DNA of 64,000 nucleotides from Nitrincola sp048264025 (GCF_048264025.1 NZ_JBLXDN010000001.1:186001-250000); one strand, 5' to 3'; shown: positions 18,005 through 27,347, numbered from the stretch's first letter. Notes: generated from the letters alone by a model not told the origin. Made by a program: numbers and translations.

Positions 18005-19693
18005 ATGCCGTACAATATCCCCATGGACCTTACAACCCTTTCACCCACCTCACTGGATGATCCACTCTATTACCTGCGTAATGCCCAGCAGGTAATCCAA
18101 CTGTGTCTGAACCAGTATGCCGATCTGCTGCTGTCAGACGAAATTCAGCAGCTGGAACAGCTCTTGTTACTGGATGAGTCGGCACAGGCGTTGCTGATCC
18201 GTATGGTGATGCGAAAAGGGGTGTTGTTCCGCAAGGATAATCTGAATTACCACGAAGTGCCTGATCTGGAAGCCGCTCTAAAACAATTGCAAACGACGGG
18301 TTTAGTTGATGATCGACCTGAGTTATCACTACAAGCACTGTGCGATCTCTGCCGACGCGAAGAGTGCTTGCTACTGGCTCGCCACCGTCTGCCTGAACGA
18401 AGTCTGACTGCATCCATGCGCAAATCAGATCTGGTAGCAATACTCCTTGAGCAGGCTGCAGAGCAGCAAAAGCTACACAGCTGGTGGCCAGAACCACCTT
18501 TTGAACTGGTGGAACTGAGTTGCAATCCCCTGTTTGATCGTCTGCGGCTGATGTTCTTTGGCAACCTCTATCAAAGTTGGTCCGAATTTGTGCTGACAGA
18601 ACTGGGCCTGCAGCAGTTTGAACCGGTTGCATTCACTCCTGAGTCCAGGCCGTTTCAGCGTCGTGAGGAGGTCGATCTGTATCTGCAGCTACAGCAGTTG
18701 CGAGAAGGGGTTGAGGCAGGTGAAGACATCGAAGCCCTGTGCCAATCCCTGCCAGAACCAATTGACTGTGACTGGATACACTATCGCTATCAGAAAGTGC
18801 TGTTTCAGCTCGGGCATGAAGCTGAGCGGCGCCAGCAGATAGAATTAGCACTGCGGCTTTACCAGCAGAGCCAACACCGTGAAGCACGCTTACGCACCCT
18901 GAGAGTGCTGGAAAAACGCGAACTAGCCGAGCAGGTATTTGCCCTGGCGACGCAAGCGCATGAGCAGATACGCCAACCTGAAATCCGGGCCGGGTTACGG
19001 CGTATTCAGCAGCGCTGTGCGCGCAAAGCTGGCCTGGATTTCAGTCTACCGGAATCCATCAAGGTGCCGGTCCATTCGCTAACCCTGCCCAAACCTGAGT
19101 ATATCAGGGTAGAAAGTGCCGTGATCGAATTCCTGTCAGATGCTGACACGCAGTTATATCATGTCGAAAACCACCTGTTCACTGGCCTGTTTGCACTGCT
19201 GTTCTGGCCAGCCCTGTATGTGCCTTTACGTGGTGCCTTTTTCAATCCATTTCAGTCAGGCCCCGCCGATCTATTCCGGCCCGACTTTACTGAAGGACGA
19301 TCCGAGTTGATTGCGTCAGCGTTTGAGCAGTTAAGCACAGGCGCTTATCGAAACACTATCCTGCAGCGCTTTGAGCAGAAACAGGGAATCAGTTGCGCGT
19401 TGATCTATTGGCCCAGCCTGCAGCCTGAGCTGGTTAAAACCGCGCTGAAGCTGATCCCGGCCACACACCTTGAAGCGATCTTTCGCCACCTGCTGCTTGA
19501 TCTACGCCACCACCGACGTGGCCTGCCCGATCTGATCGAACTGAATCGAGCAACCGGATGCTATCGTCTTATTGAAGTGAAAGGCCCAGGCGATCGCCTG
19601 CAGGATCATCAGCGTTTGTGGATGCAGGCCATGCTGGAGCACGACATTCCGGTGAGTGTATTGCATGTACGCTGGGATGAGGACAACGCGTGA
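18005..19693 (+). CDS. FAN1-like VRR-NUC nuclease
   Basis: 562-residue DNA-repair nuclease related to the bacterial FAN1 proteins, which cut branched and cross-linked DNA. The long helical N-terminal and middle regions resemble FAN1 SAP/TPR-like parts. The C-terminal VRR-NUC domain has the catalytic set PDLIELN ... IEVKGPGDRLQDHQ around residues 505-540. ATG at 18005 or 18023; neither has a clear ribosome-binding site. Its stop overlaps the helicase start (GTGA), so the two are a coupled repair operon. Confidence 0.9.
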   Translation: MPYNIPMDLTTLSPTSLDDPLYYLRNAQQVIQLCLNQYADLLLSDEIQQLEQLLLLDESAQALLIRMVMRKGVLFRKDNLNYHEVPDLEAALKQLQTTGLVDDRPELSLQALCDLCRREECLLLARHRLPERSLTASMRKSDLVAILLEQAAEQQKLHSWWPEPPFELVELSCNPLFDRLRLMFFGNLYQSWSEFVLTELGLQQFEPVAFTPESRPFQRREEVDLYLQLQQLREGVEAGEDIEALCQSLPEPIDCDWIHYRYQKVLFQLGHEAERRQQIELALRLYQQSQHREARLRTLRVLEKRELAEQVFALATQAHEQIRQPEIRAGLRRIQQRCARKAGLDFSLPESIKVPVHSLTLPKPEYIRVESAVIEFLSDADTQLYHVENHLFTGLFALLFWPALYVPLRGAFFNPFQSGPADLFRPDFTEGRSELIASAFEQLSTGAYRNTILQRFEQKQGISCALIYWPSLQPELVKTALKLIPATHLEAIFRHLLLDLRHHRRGLPDLIELNRATGCYRLIEVKGPGDRLQDHQRLWMQAMLEHDIPVSVLHVRWDEDNA

Positions 19694-21987
19694 AGGTGGC
19701 CGTGCGCTCCTTGTGCGAATTTGCCGCACGCCAGGGCAGCCTGGAGCATCGTTATACCCCCTCACCCACCGCAGATGAAGGGATTAAAGGGCACAAAACC
19801 CTGCAGTCCCGAAGACCAGAAGGCTATCAACCCGAATACCTGCTGGAAGGCGAATGTCTGGGTATTCACCTGCGCGGTCGTGCAGATGGTTGCTTACCCG
19901 GTTACCTGCCAGATGAGCACACACCCCTGGTGGAAGAAATCAAAACCCACCGCGGCGACCTCACCCGTATCGGCCCAGGTCAACGCCACCTGCATGAAGC
20001 ACAACTGAAGGTATACGGCGCGCTGCTTTGTCAACGCGATAACCTGCGTCAGGTCCAGCTTCGCCTGGTCTACTACGATATTGCTCAGGATCGGGAAACG
20101 CCGTTTGAGCAGCTGTGGCAGCGTCAGGATCTGGATGATTTTCTGACAGAATTGTGCAGCCGCTATCGTGACTGGCACCAACAGGAGTCGGCACACCGGC
20201 AACGACGCGATGAGGCGTTGATGACGCTGACCTTTCCCTTTACGGACTTTCGTCCTCATCAGCGCCAACTCAGTGAGACGGTGTATAAAGGCATCTGTAC
20301 CAGGCATACGCTGTTGCTGGAAGCGCCTACTGGCATCGGCAAAACCATCGGCGTCAGCTACCCGGCCTTGATGGCCATGCCCAGGCGGCAACTCGACAGG
20401 CTGTTTATACTCACCGCGCGTACCACCGGCCGCCAGCTGATTCTCGACAGCCTGCACAGTCTGCAAGCATCCAGGGATACTCCGTTACCCCTAAGAATTC
20501 TTGAACTAACCGCACGAGATAAAGCCTGCGAGTATCCGGATCGATCCTGCCAGGGTGAGTCCTGCCCATTGGCCGATGGCTTCTTCGACAGATTACCTGC
20601 AGCGCGACAAGCCGCAGTCAATGCCAACTGGTTGGATAGGTCTCGCATCCGCACGCTGGCGGCTGAACATAGCATCTGCCCCTACTATCTCGCCCAGGAA
20701 CTGGCACGCTGGTCAGATGTAGTGGTCGGTGATGTGAACCACTACTTTGATCAGCAGGCACTACTCTACGGGCTGACCCGACAAAATGACTGGCGAGTAG
20801 TGCCATTGATCGATGAAGCCCACAACCTGATCGATCGCGCCCGCGGCATGTACTCAAGTCAGCTGAGTCAGACGCAGTTTCGTCACGTCGCCAGCACCGC
20901 ACCCAAGGAACTCAGCACCACCTTCCGGGCGGTTCAACGCGCCTGGCGCCAACTGATTAAAAGTCATCTGGACACGGATGCCAGCTCTGAGCTACAGACT
21001 GTACAGTTTCATCTGTCTGAGGTGCCGACTGAACTGAATGGCGCCCTGCAACGCCTGGTCAGAGACCTGACTGATTACATGACAGACCATCCTGTGCTGC
21101 CAGAGCTGCAGTCATTGCTGTTGGATTCGATCGGTTTCATGAAACTGGCCGAACTCTTTGATGATCATTCACTCTGTACGCTGACAGTGAAGCAGGAAAA
21201 AGGTAAAGGAAAACACCCAGCTTTCAAAGCCAGCCTGTCGATACAAAATCTGATTCCGGCTGACTTTCTGGCATCGCGTTTTCGCCAGGCCCAGGCCTGT
21301 GTACTCTTCTCGGCCACGCTGAATCCCGCGCACTACTACCGTGATCTGTTGGGTTTACCAGAGAAATCCGGTTGGCAATCCATTCCCAGCCCCTTTTCGG
21401 CCAGACAGCTTGAGCTCAGAATCATCCGCATCAGCACCCGATTCAATGACCGGCAGGGTTCGATTCAACCGATAGTTCAGCGTATCCAGCAGCAATACCA
21501 CCTGGTGCCGGGCAACTATATGGTCTACCTCAGCAGCTTTGCTTATCTGGAACAGCTACGCCGTGAATTTGCGGCACACTGCCCGGATATACCCATCATG
21601 ACCCAGTCATCCGGCATGGCTGAACAAGCCCGACTTGAGTTTGTACACGCCTTCCGGACAGAACGCGGTAAAGTGGGCTTTGCGGTACTCGGCGGTGCCT
21701 TCTCGGAAGGCATCGACCTACCAGGCGATGCACTGGTCGGCGTGTTCATCGCCACACTCGGCCTGCCACCTTATGACGACTTTCATGAGCAGTTGAGCAA
21801 ACGCCTGCAGACACGCTTTGGTCAGGGGTATAACTACACCTACCTTTACCCTGGTATCCGCAAAGTGATTCAAGCGGCGGGTCGACTAATTCGTACCCCG
21901 GAAGACACGGGTGTGATTGAATTGATAGATGATCGCTTTAGCAGTCAGCAAGTACGGCCGCTGTTGCCTGGTTGGTGGTTTGACTGA
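19690..21987 (+). CDS. PDDEXK nuclease - XPD/DinG-type helicase
   Basis: 765 residues. An N-terminal Cas4/RecB-like nuclease segment shows GRAD (Asp66), EEIKT (Glu83, Lys85) and an HEAQLKVYG helix (Gln105). This is followed by an iron-sulfur superfamily 2 helicase: Walker A EAPTGIGKT (211-219), four Cys of the cluster (280, 287, 292, 330), DEAH at 375-378 and C-terminal motifs with FSATL and AAGRLIRTPED. The start is GTG at 19690, overlapping the nuclease stop. It probably unwinds substrates for the adjacent FAN1-like enzyme. The last 35 bases also belong to a diverged repeat found at 41160-41229. Confidence 0.9.
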   Translation: MKVAVRSLCEFAARQGSLEHRYTPSPTADEGIKGHKTLQSRRPEGYQPEYLLEGECLGIHLRGRADGCLPGYLPDEHTPLVEEIKTHRGDLTRIGPGQRHLHEAQLKVYGALLCQRDNLRQVQLRLVYYDIAQDRETPFEQLWQRQDLDDFLTELCSRYRDWHQQESAHRQRRDEALMTLTFPFTDFRPHQRQLSETVYKGICTRHTLLLEAPTGIGKTIGVSYPALMAMPRRQLDRLFILTARTTGRQLILDSLHSLQASRDTPLPLRILELTARDKACEYPDRSCQGESCPLADGFFDRLPAARQAAVNANWLDRSRIRTLAAEHSICPYYLAQELARWSDVVVGDVNHYFDQQALLYGLTRQNDWRVVPLIDEAHNLIDRARGMYSSQLSQTQFRHVASTAPKELSTTFRAVQRAWRQLIKSHLDTDASSELQTVQFHLSEVPTELNGALQRLVRDLTDYMTDHPVLPELQSLLLDSIGFMKLAELFDDHSLCTLTVKQEKGKGKHPAFKASLSIQNLIPADFLASRFRQAQACVLFSATLNPAHYYRDLLGLPEKSGWQSIPSPFSARQLELRIIRISTRFNDRQGSIQPIVQRIQQQYHLVPGNYMVYLSSFAYLEQLRREFAAHCPDIPIMTQSSGMAEQARLEFVHAFRTERGKVGFAVLGGAFSEGIDLPGDALVGVFIATLGLPPYDDFHEQLSKRLQTRFGQGYNYTYLYPGIRKVIQAAGRLIRTPEDTGVIELIDDRFSSQQVRPLLPGWWFD

Positions 21988-22020
21988 GCGGTAGCCCTGC
22001 CAAGACGCTGAAAATTCTCA
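21951..22020 (-). pseudogene. Relic of CLCA_X gene 3' end, plus helicase tail (repeat copy A)
   Basis: Read on the minus strand from 22020, the first codons give ENFQRLGRATAQ then SNHQPGNSGRT. This closely matches the C-terminus of the CLCA_X protein encoded at 41157-41951 (EYFQRLGGAVAR, SNQPSGNSGCT). The rest of the CLCA_X gene is missing and the YqfO-type gene abuts instead. The 70 bp are about 79 percent identical (55/70 counted by eye) to 41160-41229. Confidence 0.75.
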
Positions 22021-22338
22021 CCAGTCGCCTGCTGTCTTAATTGGCAACACATGATGCGCCGGTTCCTCATAGGGATGAGCCGTCAGCATGGCCGTCATCA
22101 CCGCCTTGATCACCGACTCTTCACACACCATCTCCACTCGGTATTCCGGTACTCGCTCTAAAGCCCCCACCGCCCCAATATGAGGATTCGCCCCCGCCAA
22201 GGGCCGAAACTGCCCCTGCCCCAGCACCTTCCAGGCACACTGATCATAATCTCCAATCCGCCCGGCGCCGGCAGCCGACATCGACTCGATCAACTCATCA
22301 ACATGACTCTCTGGAACATACACAACCACCAGATACAT
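22018..22338 (-). CDS. YqfO/NIF3-insert-like small protein
   Basis: 106 residues resembling the CutA-like domain inserted in NIF3/YqfO proteins, here free-standing. Family features are the opening VVVYVPESHVDEL, the GAG-RIGDYDQCAW segment and the closing AHPYEEPAHHVLPI. Function is not established; metal or nucleotide sensing has been suggested for relatives. Its stop codon lies at the edge of the CLCA_X relic. Confidence 0.88.
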   Translation of the reverse strand: MYLVVVYVPESHVDELIESMSAAGAGRIGDYDQCAWKVLGQGQFRPLAGANPHIGAVGALERVPEYRVEMVCEESVIKAVMTAMLTAHPYEEPAHHVLPIKTAGDW

Positions 22339-22430
22339 AAAATACCTCTTAGCTTTTGTGTTAATTCTGTAAGCTTAGCAACTTTCGGATTGATATATGC
22401 TCGATTCAACGACCATCAAGTGCGGCATCA

Positions 22431-23378
22431 TCAAATACTAAACCTTTCCCGATATTGACTGGGCGTCAGCCCAGTCTGCTTATGAAACATTTTGCGAAAG
22501 GCGCTGACATCTTCGTACCCCACATCCCAGGCAACCCGCTCTACGGGTGTTCTACTGTTCTCAAGCGCTTCACGCGCCTTATTCAGTCGCTGCTGCTGCA
22601 GGTATTCAGCGGGGCGCAAGCCTGTTGCGCGGTGGAAGCGACGCATAAAGGTGCGTTCGGTCAAACCCGCCAGCTCGGCCATCTCGGTGATAGTGCACTT
22701 GGGGCGATAATATTTGTGTAGATGATGCTGCACCTTCAGTATCGGGGCATCTCCGTGCGACATCTCCGGCATGAAGGAGCGGTAATAACTCTGCTGACGC
22801 GCCCCGGTATCCACCACCAGAAAACGTCCCAACGCCTGCACGACAGATGGAGGAACATAGCGTCCGATCAGATGCAGCCCCAGGTCTATCCAGGCCATCA
22901 CCCCGCCAGCGGTCACCAGATCAGAATCTGACAGCAACAGTGCATTAATATCCAGGTCTATCTCGGGATAGTGGTGCCGGAAAACGCTTTCAAGGTGCCA
23001 GTGTGTCGTTGCTTTGCGTCCATCCAGCAGACCCGCCTGCGCCAACAGGAAAGACCCAGCGCAGGCGGAGCAGACCAACGCGCCCTGCCGGTGCAAGTCT
23101 TGCAGAAAAGCACAAACAATCGGTTGCGGCTCCTGGTAAGCCTGGCCTTCCAATACCGGTGGCACGATGACGAGTGAAGGCGTGACTTCCACGGCATTCA
23201 GCGGCGACAACTGCCCCTGTTCAAGTTGCCAGCGAACGATGCGGAACTGCAGCTCAGGTGTCGGCTGCAACTCAACAAGCATGCGGTTAGCCGACATAAA
23301 CAGATCGATCAGGCCATGCACAGCCGAGAGCGCAGTACCGGGAATCTCCAGAATAGCCACAGAAATGATCTTAGACAT
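22431..23378 (-). CDS. GlxA-type AraC-family regulator with DJ-1/PfpI domain
   Basis: 315 residues. The N-terminal DJ-1/PfpI-like domain (about residues 1-190) contains ALVCSACAGSFLLAQAGLLDGRKATTHW cut across its nucleophile elbow; the Cys-containing elbow is typical of GlxA regulators. The C-terminal AraC domain has two helix-turn-helix units (ITEMAELAGLTERTFMRRFH and VERVAWDVGYEDVSAFRKMF). The start chosen is ATG at 23378; the frame is open to 23432. It is divergent from the isochorismatase-like hydrolase gene, which it probably regulates. Confidence 0.9.
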   Translation of the reverse strand: MSKIISVAILEIPGTALSAVHGLIDLFMSANRMLVELQPTPELQFRIVRWQLEQGQLSPLNAVEVTPSLVIVPPVLEGQAYQEPQPIVCAFLQDLHRQGALVCSACAGSFLLAQAGLLDGRKATTHWHLESVFRHHYPEIDLDINALLLSDSDLVTAGGVMAWIDLGLHLIGRYVPPSVVQALGRFLVVDTGARQQSYYRSFMPEMSHGDAPILKVQHHLHKYYRPKCTITEMAELAGLTERTFMRRFHRATGLRPAEYLQQQRLNKAREALENSRTPVERVAWDVGYEDVSAFRKMFHKQTGLTPSQYRERFSI

Positions 23379-23471
23379 GTCAGTTTTGACCCCATAATTG
23401 TCAGTCGAACCACCCGAAAAGCGTAACAGCAAACGTTAAAATACGCGATAAGCATTTAACAGGAGAACAAC

Positions 23472-24023
23472 ATGAGCAAAACCGCACTGATCATCGTCGA
23501 CATGCAGAACGATTACTTCCCCGGAGGCAAGTGGACTCTGGATGGCGTAGAAGCCGCCGCCATCAATACCGCTCGCGTGCTGGCTGATTTTCGCCAGCGT
23601 GGACTAGCGATCATTCATGTACGGCATGAATTCCCATCCACCGACGCGCCCTTTTTTGTTCCCGGCAGTGACGGTGCCAATATTCATACCAGCCTGCAAC
23701 CCGCCGAAGGTGAGTTTCAGATTCTAAAAAGCGAGGTCAACAGCTTCCAGGGTACTGAGCTGCACGCGCTGCTGCAGCGTGAAGACATTACTAACCTGGT
23801 AATCACGGGTGCCATGAGCCATATCTGCATCGACGCCATCACCCGCGCTGCGGCGGATTTAGGCTACAACAACACCCTGGTACATGATGCCTGTGCAACG
23901 CTGGGAGTTGAGTTTAATGGTGTGCAGGTTCCAGCGGTCCAGGTGCACGCCGCCTTTATGGCCGCACTGGCCTTCGCCTATGCGGAGGTGGTCAGCACCG
24001 ACACCTTCTTGTCGAGCCGTTGA
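23472..24023 (+). CDS. Isochorismatase-superfamily cysteine hydrolase
   Basis: 183-residue cytoplasmic hydrolase. Catalytic triad candidates are Asp10 (IIVDMQNDYF), a Lys in the middle (ILKSEVNSF) and Cys in AMSHICIDAITRAA; the preceding residue pair forms the family cis-peptide. Relatives act on nicotinamide-like amides or other small amides, but the substrate cannot be read here. ATG with AGGAG upstream. Divergently transcribed from the GlxA-type regulator. Confidence 0.9.
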   Translation: MSKTALIIVDMQNDYFPGGKWTLDGVEAAAINTARVLADFRQRGLAIIHVRHEFPSTDAPFFVPGSDGANIHTSLQPAEGEFQILKSEVNSFQGTELHALLQREDITNLVITGAMSHICIDAITRAAADLGYNNTLVHDACATLGVEFNGVQVPAVQVHAAFMAALAFAYAEVVSTDTFLSSR

Positions 24024-24040
24024 TGCATGACCGTTCGCAG

Positions 24041-24913
24041 CTAAACAAACCCGAAAAAGTTAGCCGGGTTATCGACTAGAATTTTTTGCCGTTCTGTCGA
24101 ATCCGGCGCACATCGGTATAAAAGTTCAAGTAACTCGGCGTCATTAGGCGGTGGTGACACAGATAACGGATGCGGCCAATCGCTGGCCCACACCACTCTG
24201 TCCGGAGCTGCATCTATGTATGCACGCGCTATTGGCAAGACATCACTCCAAGGGTGGCCCTGGACAGAGATTTTTTCTCCCAACGAGAGCATGACCCAAA
24301 AGTTACCTTTTTTTAGCAATTCGAGCATTTTTTGGACGTTTGGATCATCGACACCGAGTCGTGCGTCTGCTCGACCCTGATGGTCGATAAGTATTGGGAG
24401 ATCCAGGTTTTCGTATAACTCAACACTATCGATAATTCCGTGTTTTTCTGGCTGAATTTTCATATACCAACCCAGCTCTCGAAGACGGCTTGTTGCTCGA
24501 CGAAACTCATCAGCAGAAAGGCCTAAACCCAGTTCCTTACGGAAGGTAAACCGTGCCCCCCGCACACCGGCGCTGTGTAACGCTTCAATATAAGTGTCGT
24601 CGCGCTCATTGAACACAATGGCGTTGGCGCAGCCACGGTAATTGGGGCCAGCCTTCTTAAGCGCATCAACCACCACACTGTGGTCAGAACCATAGGTTGT
24701 AGCCTGAACGACTACACCACGCTCAATACCCAGCGCTCTATGCATCTTCAATGCGGCATCAATCGTAGCAGAGGGCATTTTGAACAGAGCGTCTGGGCGT
24801 GGAGGATAAACTGCCGGGTCACCGAAAACATGAAACTGCGAATCGCAGGTGTTTGCTGGTGGGGCTTCATTTGCCTCACGGGGGTTAGGATTAAAGGGGT
24901 AATACCTAGGCAT
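24041..24913 (-). CDS. Amidohydrolase-2 / 2-pyrone-4,6-dicarboxylate hydrolase-like protein
   Basis: 290-residue TIM-barrel hydrolase of the amidohydrolase 2 family, nearest in motif pattern to lactonases such as LigI. It has CDSQFHVFGD near the N-terminus, LPILIDHQGRAD in the middle and RVVWASDWPHP at the C-terminal end. The family H-x-H is Gln-x-His here (DSQFH). LigI-type enzymes work without a tightly bound metal, so activity is still possible. The start chosen is ATG at 24913 with GGAG upstream; ATG at 24931 has none. It is near the Hpa-like genes, which suggests a role in opening a lactone or pyrone intermediate. Confidence 0.78.
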   Translation of the reverse strand: MPRYYPFNPNPREANEAPPANTCDSQFHVFGDPAVYPPRPDALFKMPSATIDAALKMHRALGIERGVVVQATTYGSDHSVVVDALKKAGPNYRGCANAIVFNERDDTYIEALHSAGVRGARFTFRKELGLGLSADEFRRATSRLRELGWYMKIQPEKHGIIDSVELYENLDLPILIDHQGRADARLGVDDPNVQKMLELLKKGNFWVMLSLGEKISVQGHPWSDVLPIARAYIDAAPDRVVWASDWPHPLSVSPPPNDAELLELLYRCAPDSTERQKILVDNPANFFGFV

Positions 24914-24936
24914 TCTATTCACTCCTGCCATGTAAA

Positions 24937-24963
24937 CTAAAAATGGCCGAGTTCCTCTCGGCC
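24937..24963 (-). terminator. Rho-independent terminator after RidA gene
   Basis: On the minus strand GGCCGAG (24963-24957) pairs with CTCGGCC (24951-24945), 5-nt loop, followed by ATTTTTAG. It lies after the RidA stop and before the amidohydrolase start, so the amidohydrolase may rely on read-through or its own promoter. Confidence 0.7.
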
Positions 24964-24977
24964 TATGACCAATTGCT

Positions 24978-25376
24978 TCAGATTCCCTGTGGCCGATTAA
25001 TAACAGCCATCAGGTCACACTGAATCAGAAACTTCGATTCAATAGGGTTTTGAAGGGTGTGCCGAGCCGGCCTCGAATCCTTGTTCGGAAACATCTTCAA
25101 CCATTCAGAATTTAGAATCTCTCTTTGTGAACGATCTTGCATCCATACCGTCAGTTTCAGAATATCTTCGGTAGTACCTCCTGCCGCTTCAACGATATTG
25201 CGAATATGCGTGAACATATGCGCACACTGAGTCGCCAGATCGACTCCCAGTTCACCCGTATCAGGATCCGTACCATTAATAATACCGCTAGCCACCAGGC
25301 CTCCAATCCTGCTTGCTACAGGGATAGGATTAGCATGCTGAAAACCTGCAGTGTATATACTTTGGCGTTGTGACAT
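24978..25376 (-). CDS. RidA-family protein (enamine/imine deaminase type)
   Basis: 132 residues with the RidA/YjgF fold: GLVASGIINGTDPDTGELG, a helix with IRNIVEAAGGTTEDILKLTV, and the C-terminal ligand-binding region SRPARHTLQNPIES with the conserved Arg. Relatives hydrolyse reactive enamines, and some are 2-aminomuconate deaminases in aromatic degradation. It lies between the pyrone-hydrolase-like gene and the transporter binding protein, on the same strand as both. Its pathway role is inferred only from context. Confidence 0.88.
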   Translation of the reverse strand: MSQRQSIYTAGFQHANPIPVASRIGGLVASGIINGTDPDTGELGVDLATQCAHMFTHIRNIVEAAGGTTEDILKLTVWMQDRSQREILNSEWLKMFPNKDSRPARHTLQNPIESKFLIQCDLMAVINRPQGI

Positions 25377-25424
25377 TTTTGCTTTCCTGTATTTGTCATC
25401 AGTGACTGCCGAAACGACTTAGGA

Positions 25425-26387
25425 TCATAGATGAATATCGGCTTCCTCAATCAGCACACTCCAACGATCGTATTCTTCATTTAAGAAGGCTTCAAAGTCA
25501 CTTACCTCCATTGCGCGAACACTGGCCCCAGCAGTTTCAAATTTCTCGATTACGCTGGGGTCGTTAAGTGTTTTTTTCAGTGCGGCGTTCAGATCTTCCA
25601 CGACACCTTCAGGTATCCCTGCGGGTCCAAACAGACCTGTGAAGGTTTCCGCTAGCGCCTCGGGGTACCCTAGCTCCGTAAGCGTCGGCACATTCGGTAG
25701 AGACGGCAGGCGTTCTGGCGACGTGACAGCAAGTGCAGTGAGCCTACCGCTTTCAACATACTGTTTAGCTACGGTGTACTGGTCAAAGTTGAATTCAACA
25801 CGACCACCAAGAAGATCCGTTGTAGCCGGAGCATTTCCGCCGTATTGCACCGTCAGCCACTCAGTGTTCAATAAGCGTTGCATCATTTCACTGACCAGGT
25901 GGTTTTGGGTTCCAACACCGGGAGATGCCATAGCAAGATCGCCTGGATTTTTCTTAGCCTGTTCAAAAAGTTGCTCAGCAGTCTCAAAACCAAACTCTGG
26001 ATTTGTCTGAAGCACTAAAGGCACAAAAGAGATAGAACCGATCGGCGCAAAATCATCTTTCCAGAAATAGCTGTCATTTTGGAATAACAGCGGACTGAAA
26101 AGCACCGGACCATTAGGCGCGACGAATAAGGTGTAACCATCCTTATCGGCCTGAACCACATGAGATGCAGCAACCATACCCCCGGCACCTGGTCGGTTTA
26201 CAACGACGAAAGGCTGTCCGAACTCCTTCTCCAAACTTTCAGAGATAATTCGCGCAGTCATATCTACGTTTCCACCTGGAGGATAGGGTACTACCAAGTG
26301 AACAGGCTTTTCTGGCCAAGCTGCTTGTGCTCCACTGGCCATCAAAGAAAAAAGTAAGGGTAAAGCTAATCGTTTAAAGATGGGCAT
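25425..26387 (-). CDS. Tripartite tricarboxylate transporter substrate-binding protein (TctC/Bug family)
   Basis: 320-residue periplasmic binding protein. A signal peptide covers residues 1-22 (ending SGAQA-AW). Family hallmarks are WPEKPVHLVVPYPPGGNVD near the N-terminus, MASPGVGTQNHL and FGPAGIPEGVVEDLNAALKK. It captures a carboxylated substrate and delivers it to TctA/TctB. The matching membrane genes are at 31307-33266, separated by the divergent catabolic operon, so the whole set is probably one uptake and degradation locus. Confidence 0.93.
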   Translation of the reverse strand: MPIFKRLALPLLFSLMASGAQAAWPEKPVHLVVPYPPGGNVDMTARIISESLEKEFGQPFVVVNRPGAGGMVAASHVVQADKDGYTLFVAPNGPVLFSPLLFQNDSYFWKDDFAPIGSISFVPLVLQTNPEFGFETAEQLFEQAKKNPGDLAMASPGVGTQNHLVSEMMQRLLNTEWLTVQYGGNAPATTDLLGGRVEFNFDQYTVAKQYVESGRLTALAVTSPERLPSLPNVPTLTELGYPEALAETFTGLFGPAGIPEGVVEDLNAALKKTLNDPSVIEKFETAGASVRAMEVSDFEAFLNEEYDRWSVLIEEADIHL

Positions 26388-26721
26388 TTTATTCTCCTTA
26401 TTTTAGTTGAAGCGCATTTCGTCACATTTAAAAGCATGTGATCAATCAATGGCTACCCTTATTACTTTCGACAATCTACCACCCTGTCATCAAGTTCAAA
26501 ACGCAACTTAAGTTCGTATGATGGACTTTATTGTCGATAGATTGTCAGCGATGATTTCAGATCACTCTGAATAGCGCCAAAGCAAAGGAAGGCACGAAAT
26601 ACAATAATTCATAATAGTCCACTATATAGACTTGTTAGTCAGCGAAATATTGACCGACTAACACGACCCCTATAGCTTTTAAATATAAATAATTACAACT
26701 AACGATCACGAGGAAAATATA
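26388..26721. promoter_or_regulatory. Divergent control region of catabolic locus with palindrome
   Basis: 334 bp without a gene, between tctC (leftward) and the flavin reductase gene (rightward). It must contain both promoters. A palindrome TTCAGA-TCAC-TCTGAA lies at 26556-26571, near the centre, and is a candidate IclR-regulator operator. A weak rightward promoter could use TTGACC near 26650 and TATAGC about 15 bp later. The segment is AT-rich. A GAGGAAA at 26709-26716 is the ribosome-binding site of the flavin reductase. Confidence 0.5.
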
Positions 26722-27345
26722 ATGCAAATCGATACAAGCAAGCTTTCACCACAAGAAAGCTATCGATTGATAAGTGGCATTGTAGTCCCGAGACCTATTG
26801 CATGGATCACGACACAAAGCCCAGAAGGCGTAGTCAACTTAGCACCGTTCAGTTGCTTTACTTTTGTATCCAACAGCCCACTCATGCTAGGCATCAACAT
26901 AGGCCGCAAAGCGGGTATAGAGAAGGATACGGCACGCAATATACGATCTCTGAGTGAATTCGTAATCAATATCGCTGACTGGTCCATGGTGGAACTCGTG
27001 CATGCAAGCGCAGTGGAATACGAGTCCCATGAAAGTGAAGTGGAAGCACTGGGTCTAGCGACAAAACCGTCCAATACTGTCCGACCTCCACGACTTGCGA
27101 TGGCTCCCATCAGTTTAGAATGCCGATTACATAGTGTTACTCCCTACGGTAATACAGGCGCAGAATTCTTTGTGGGTCAAGTGACCCAAGCTCACCTATC
27201 AGATGATCTCTATAAAGATGGACACATCGATACTCGCTCCTTGCAGCCGGTATGCCGAATTGCAGGTCCTAACTACGCAAATCTAGGCGAGATTCGTCAG
27301 CTAATACCCGTAGCCCAAACTCCTAAAACCATCATTGAGGGTTAG
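26722..27345 (+). CDS. Flavin reductase-like FMN-binding protein
   Basis: 207 residues of the flavin reductase/DIM6-NTAB family. It has the opening SGIVVPRPIAWITTQSPEG, an LAPFSCFTFVSNSPLMLGI flavin-binding strand and a GNTGAEFFVGQV C-terminal part. Relatives supply reduced flavin to a partner monooxygenase, but no oxygenase gene is present in this window. ATG with GAGGAAA upstream. First gene of the rightward catabolic operon; the IclR gene starts 2 bp after its stop. Confidence 0.87.
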   Translation: MQIDTSKLSPQESYRLISGIVVPRPIAWITTQSPEGVVNLAPFSCFTFVSNSPLMLGINIGRKAGIEKDTARNIRSLSEFVINIADWSMVELVHASAVEYESHESEVEALGLATKPSNTVRPPRLAMAPISLECRLHSVTPYGNTGAEFFVGQVTQAHLSDDLYKDGHIDTRSLQPVCRIAGPNYANLGEIRQLIPVAQTPKTIIEG

Positions 27346-27347
27346 TT

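Noticed and set aside
18030..18632. Leftward 200-residue frame inside the FAN1-like gene
   Set aside because: Complete antisense overlap with a well-supported gene; no motifs or start signal.
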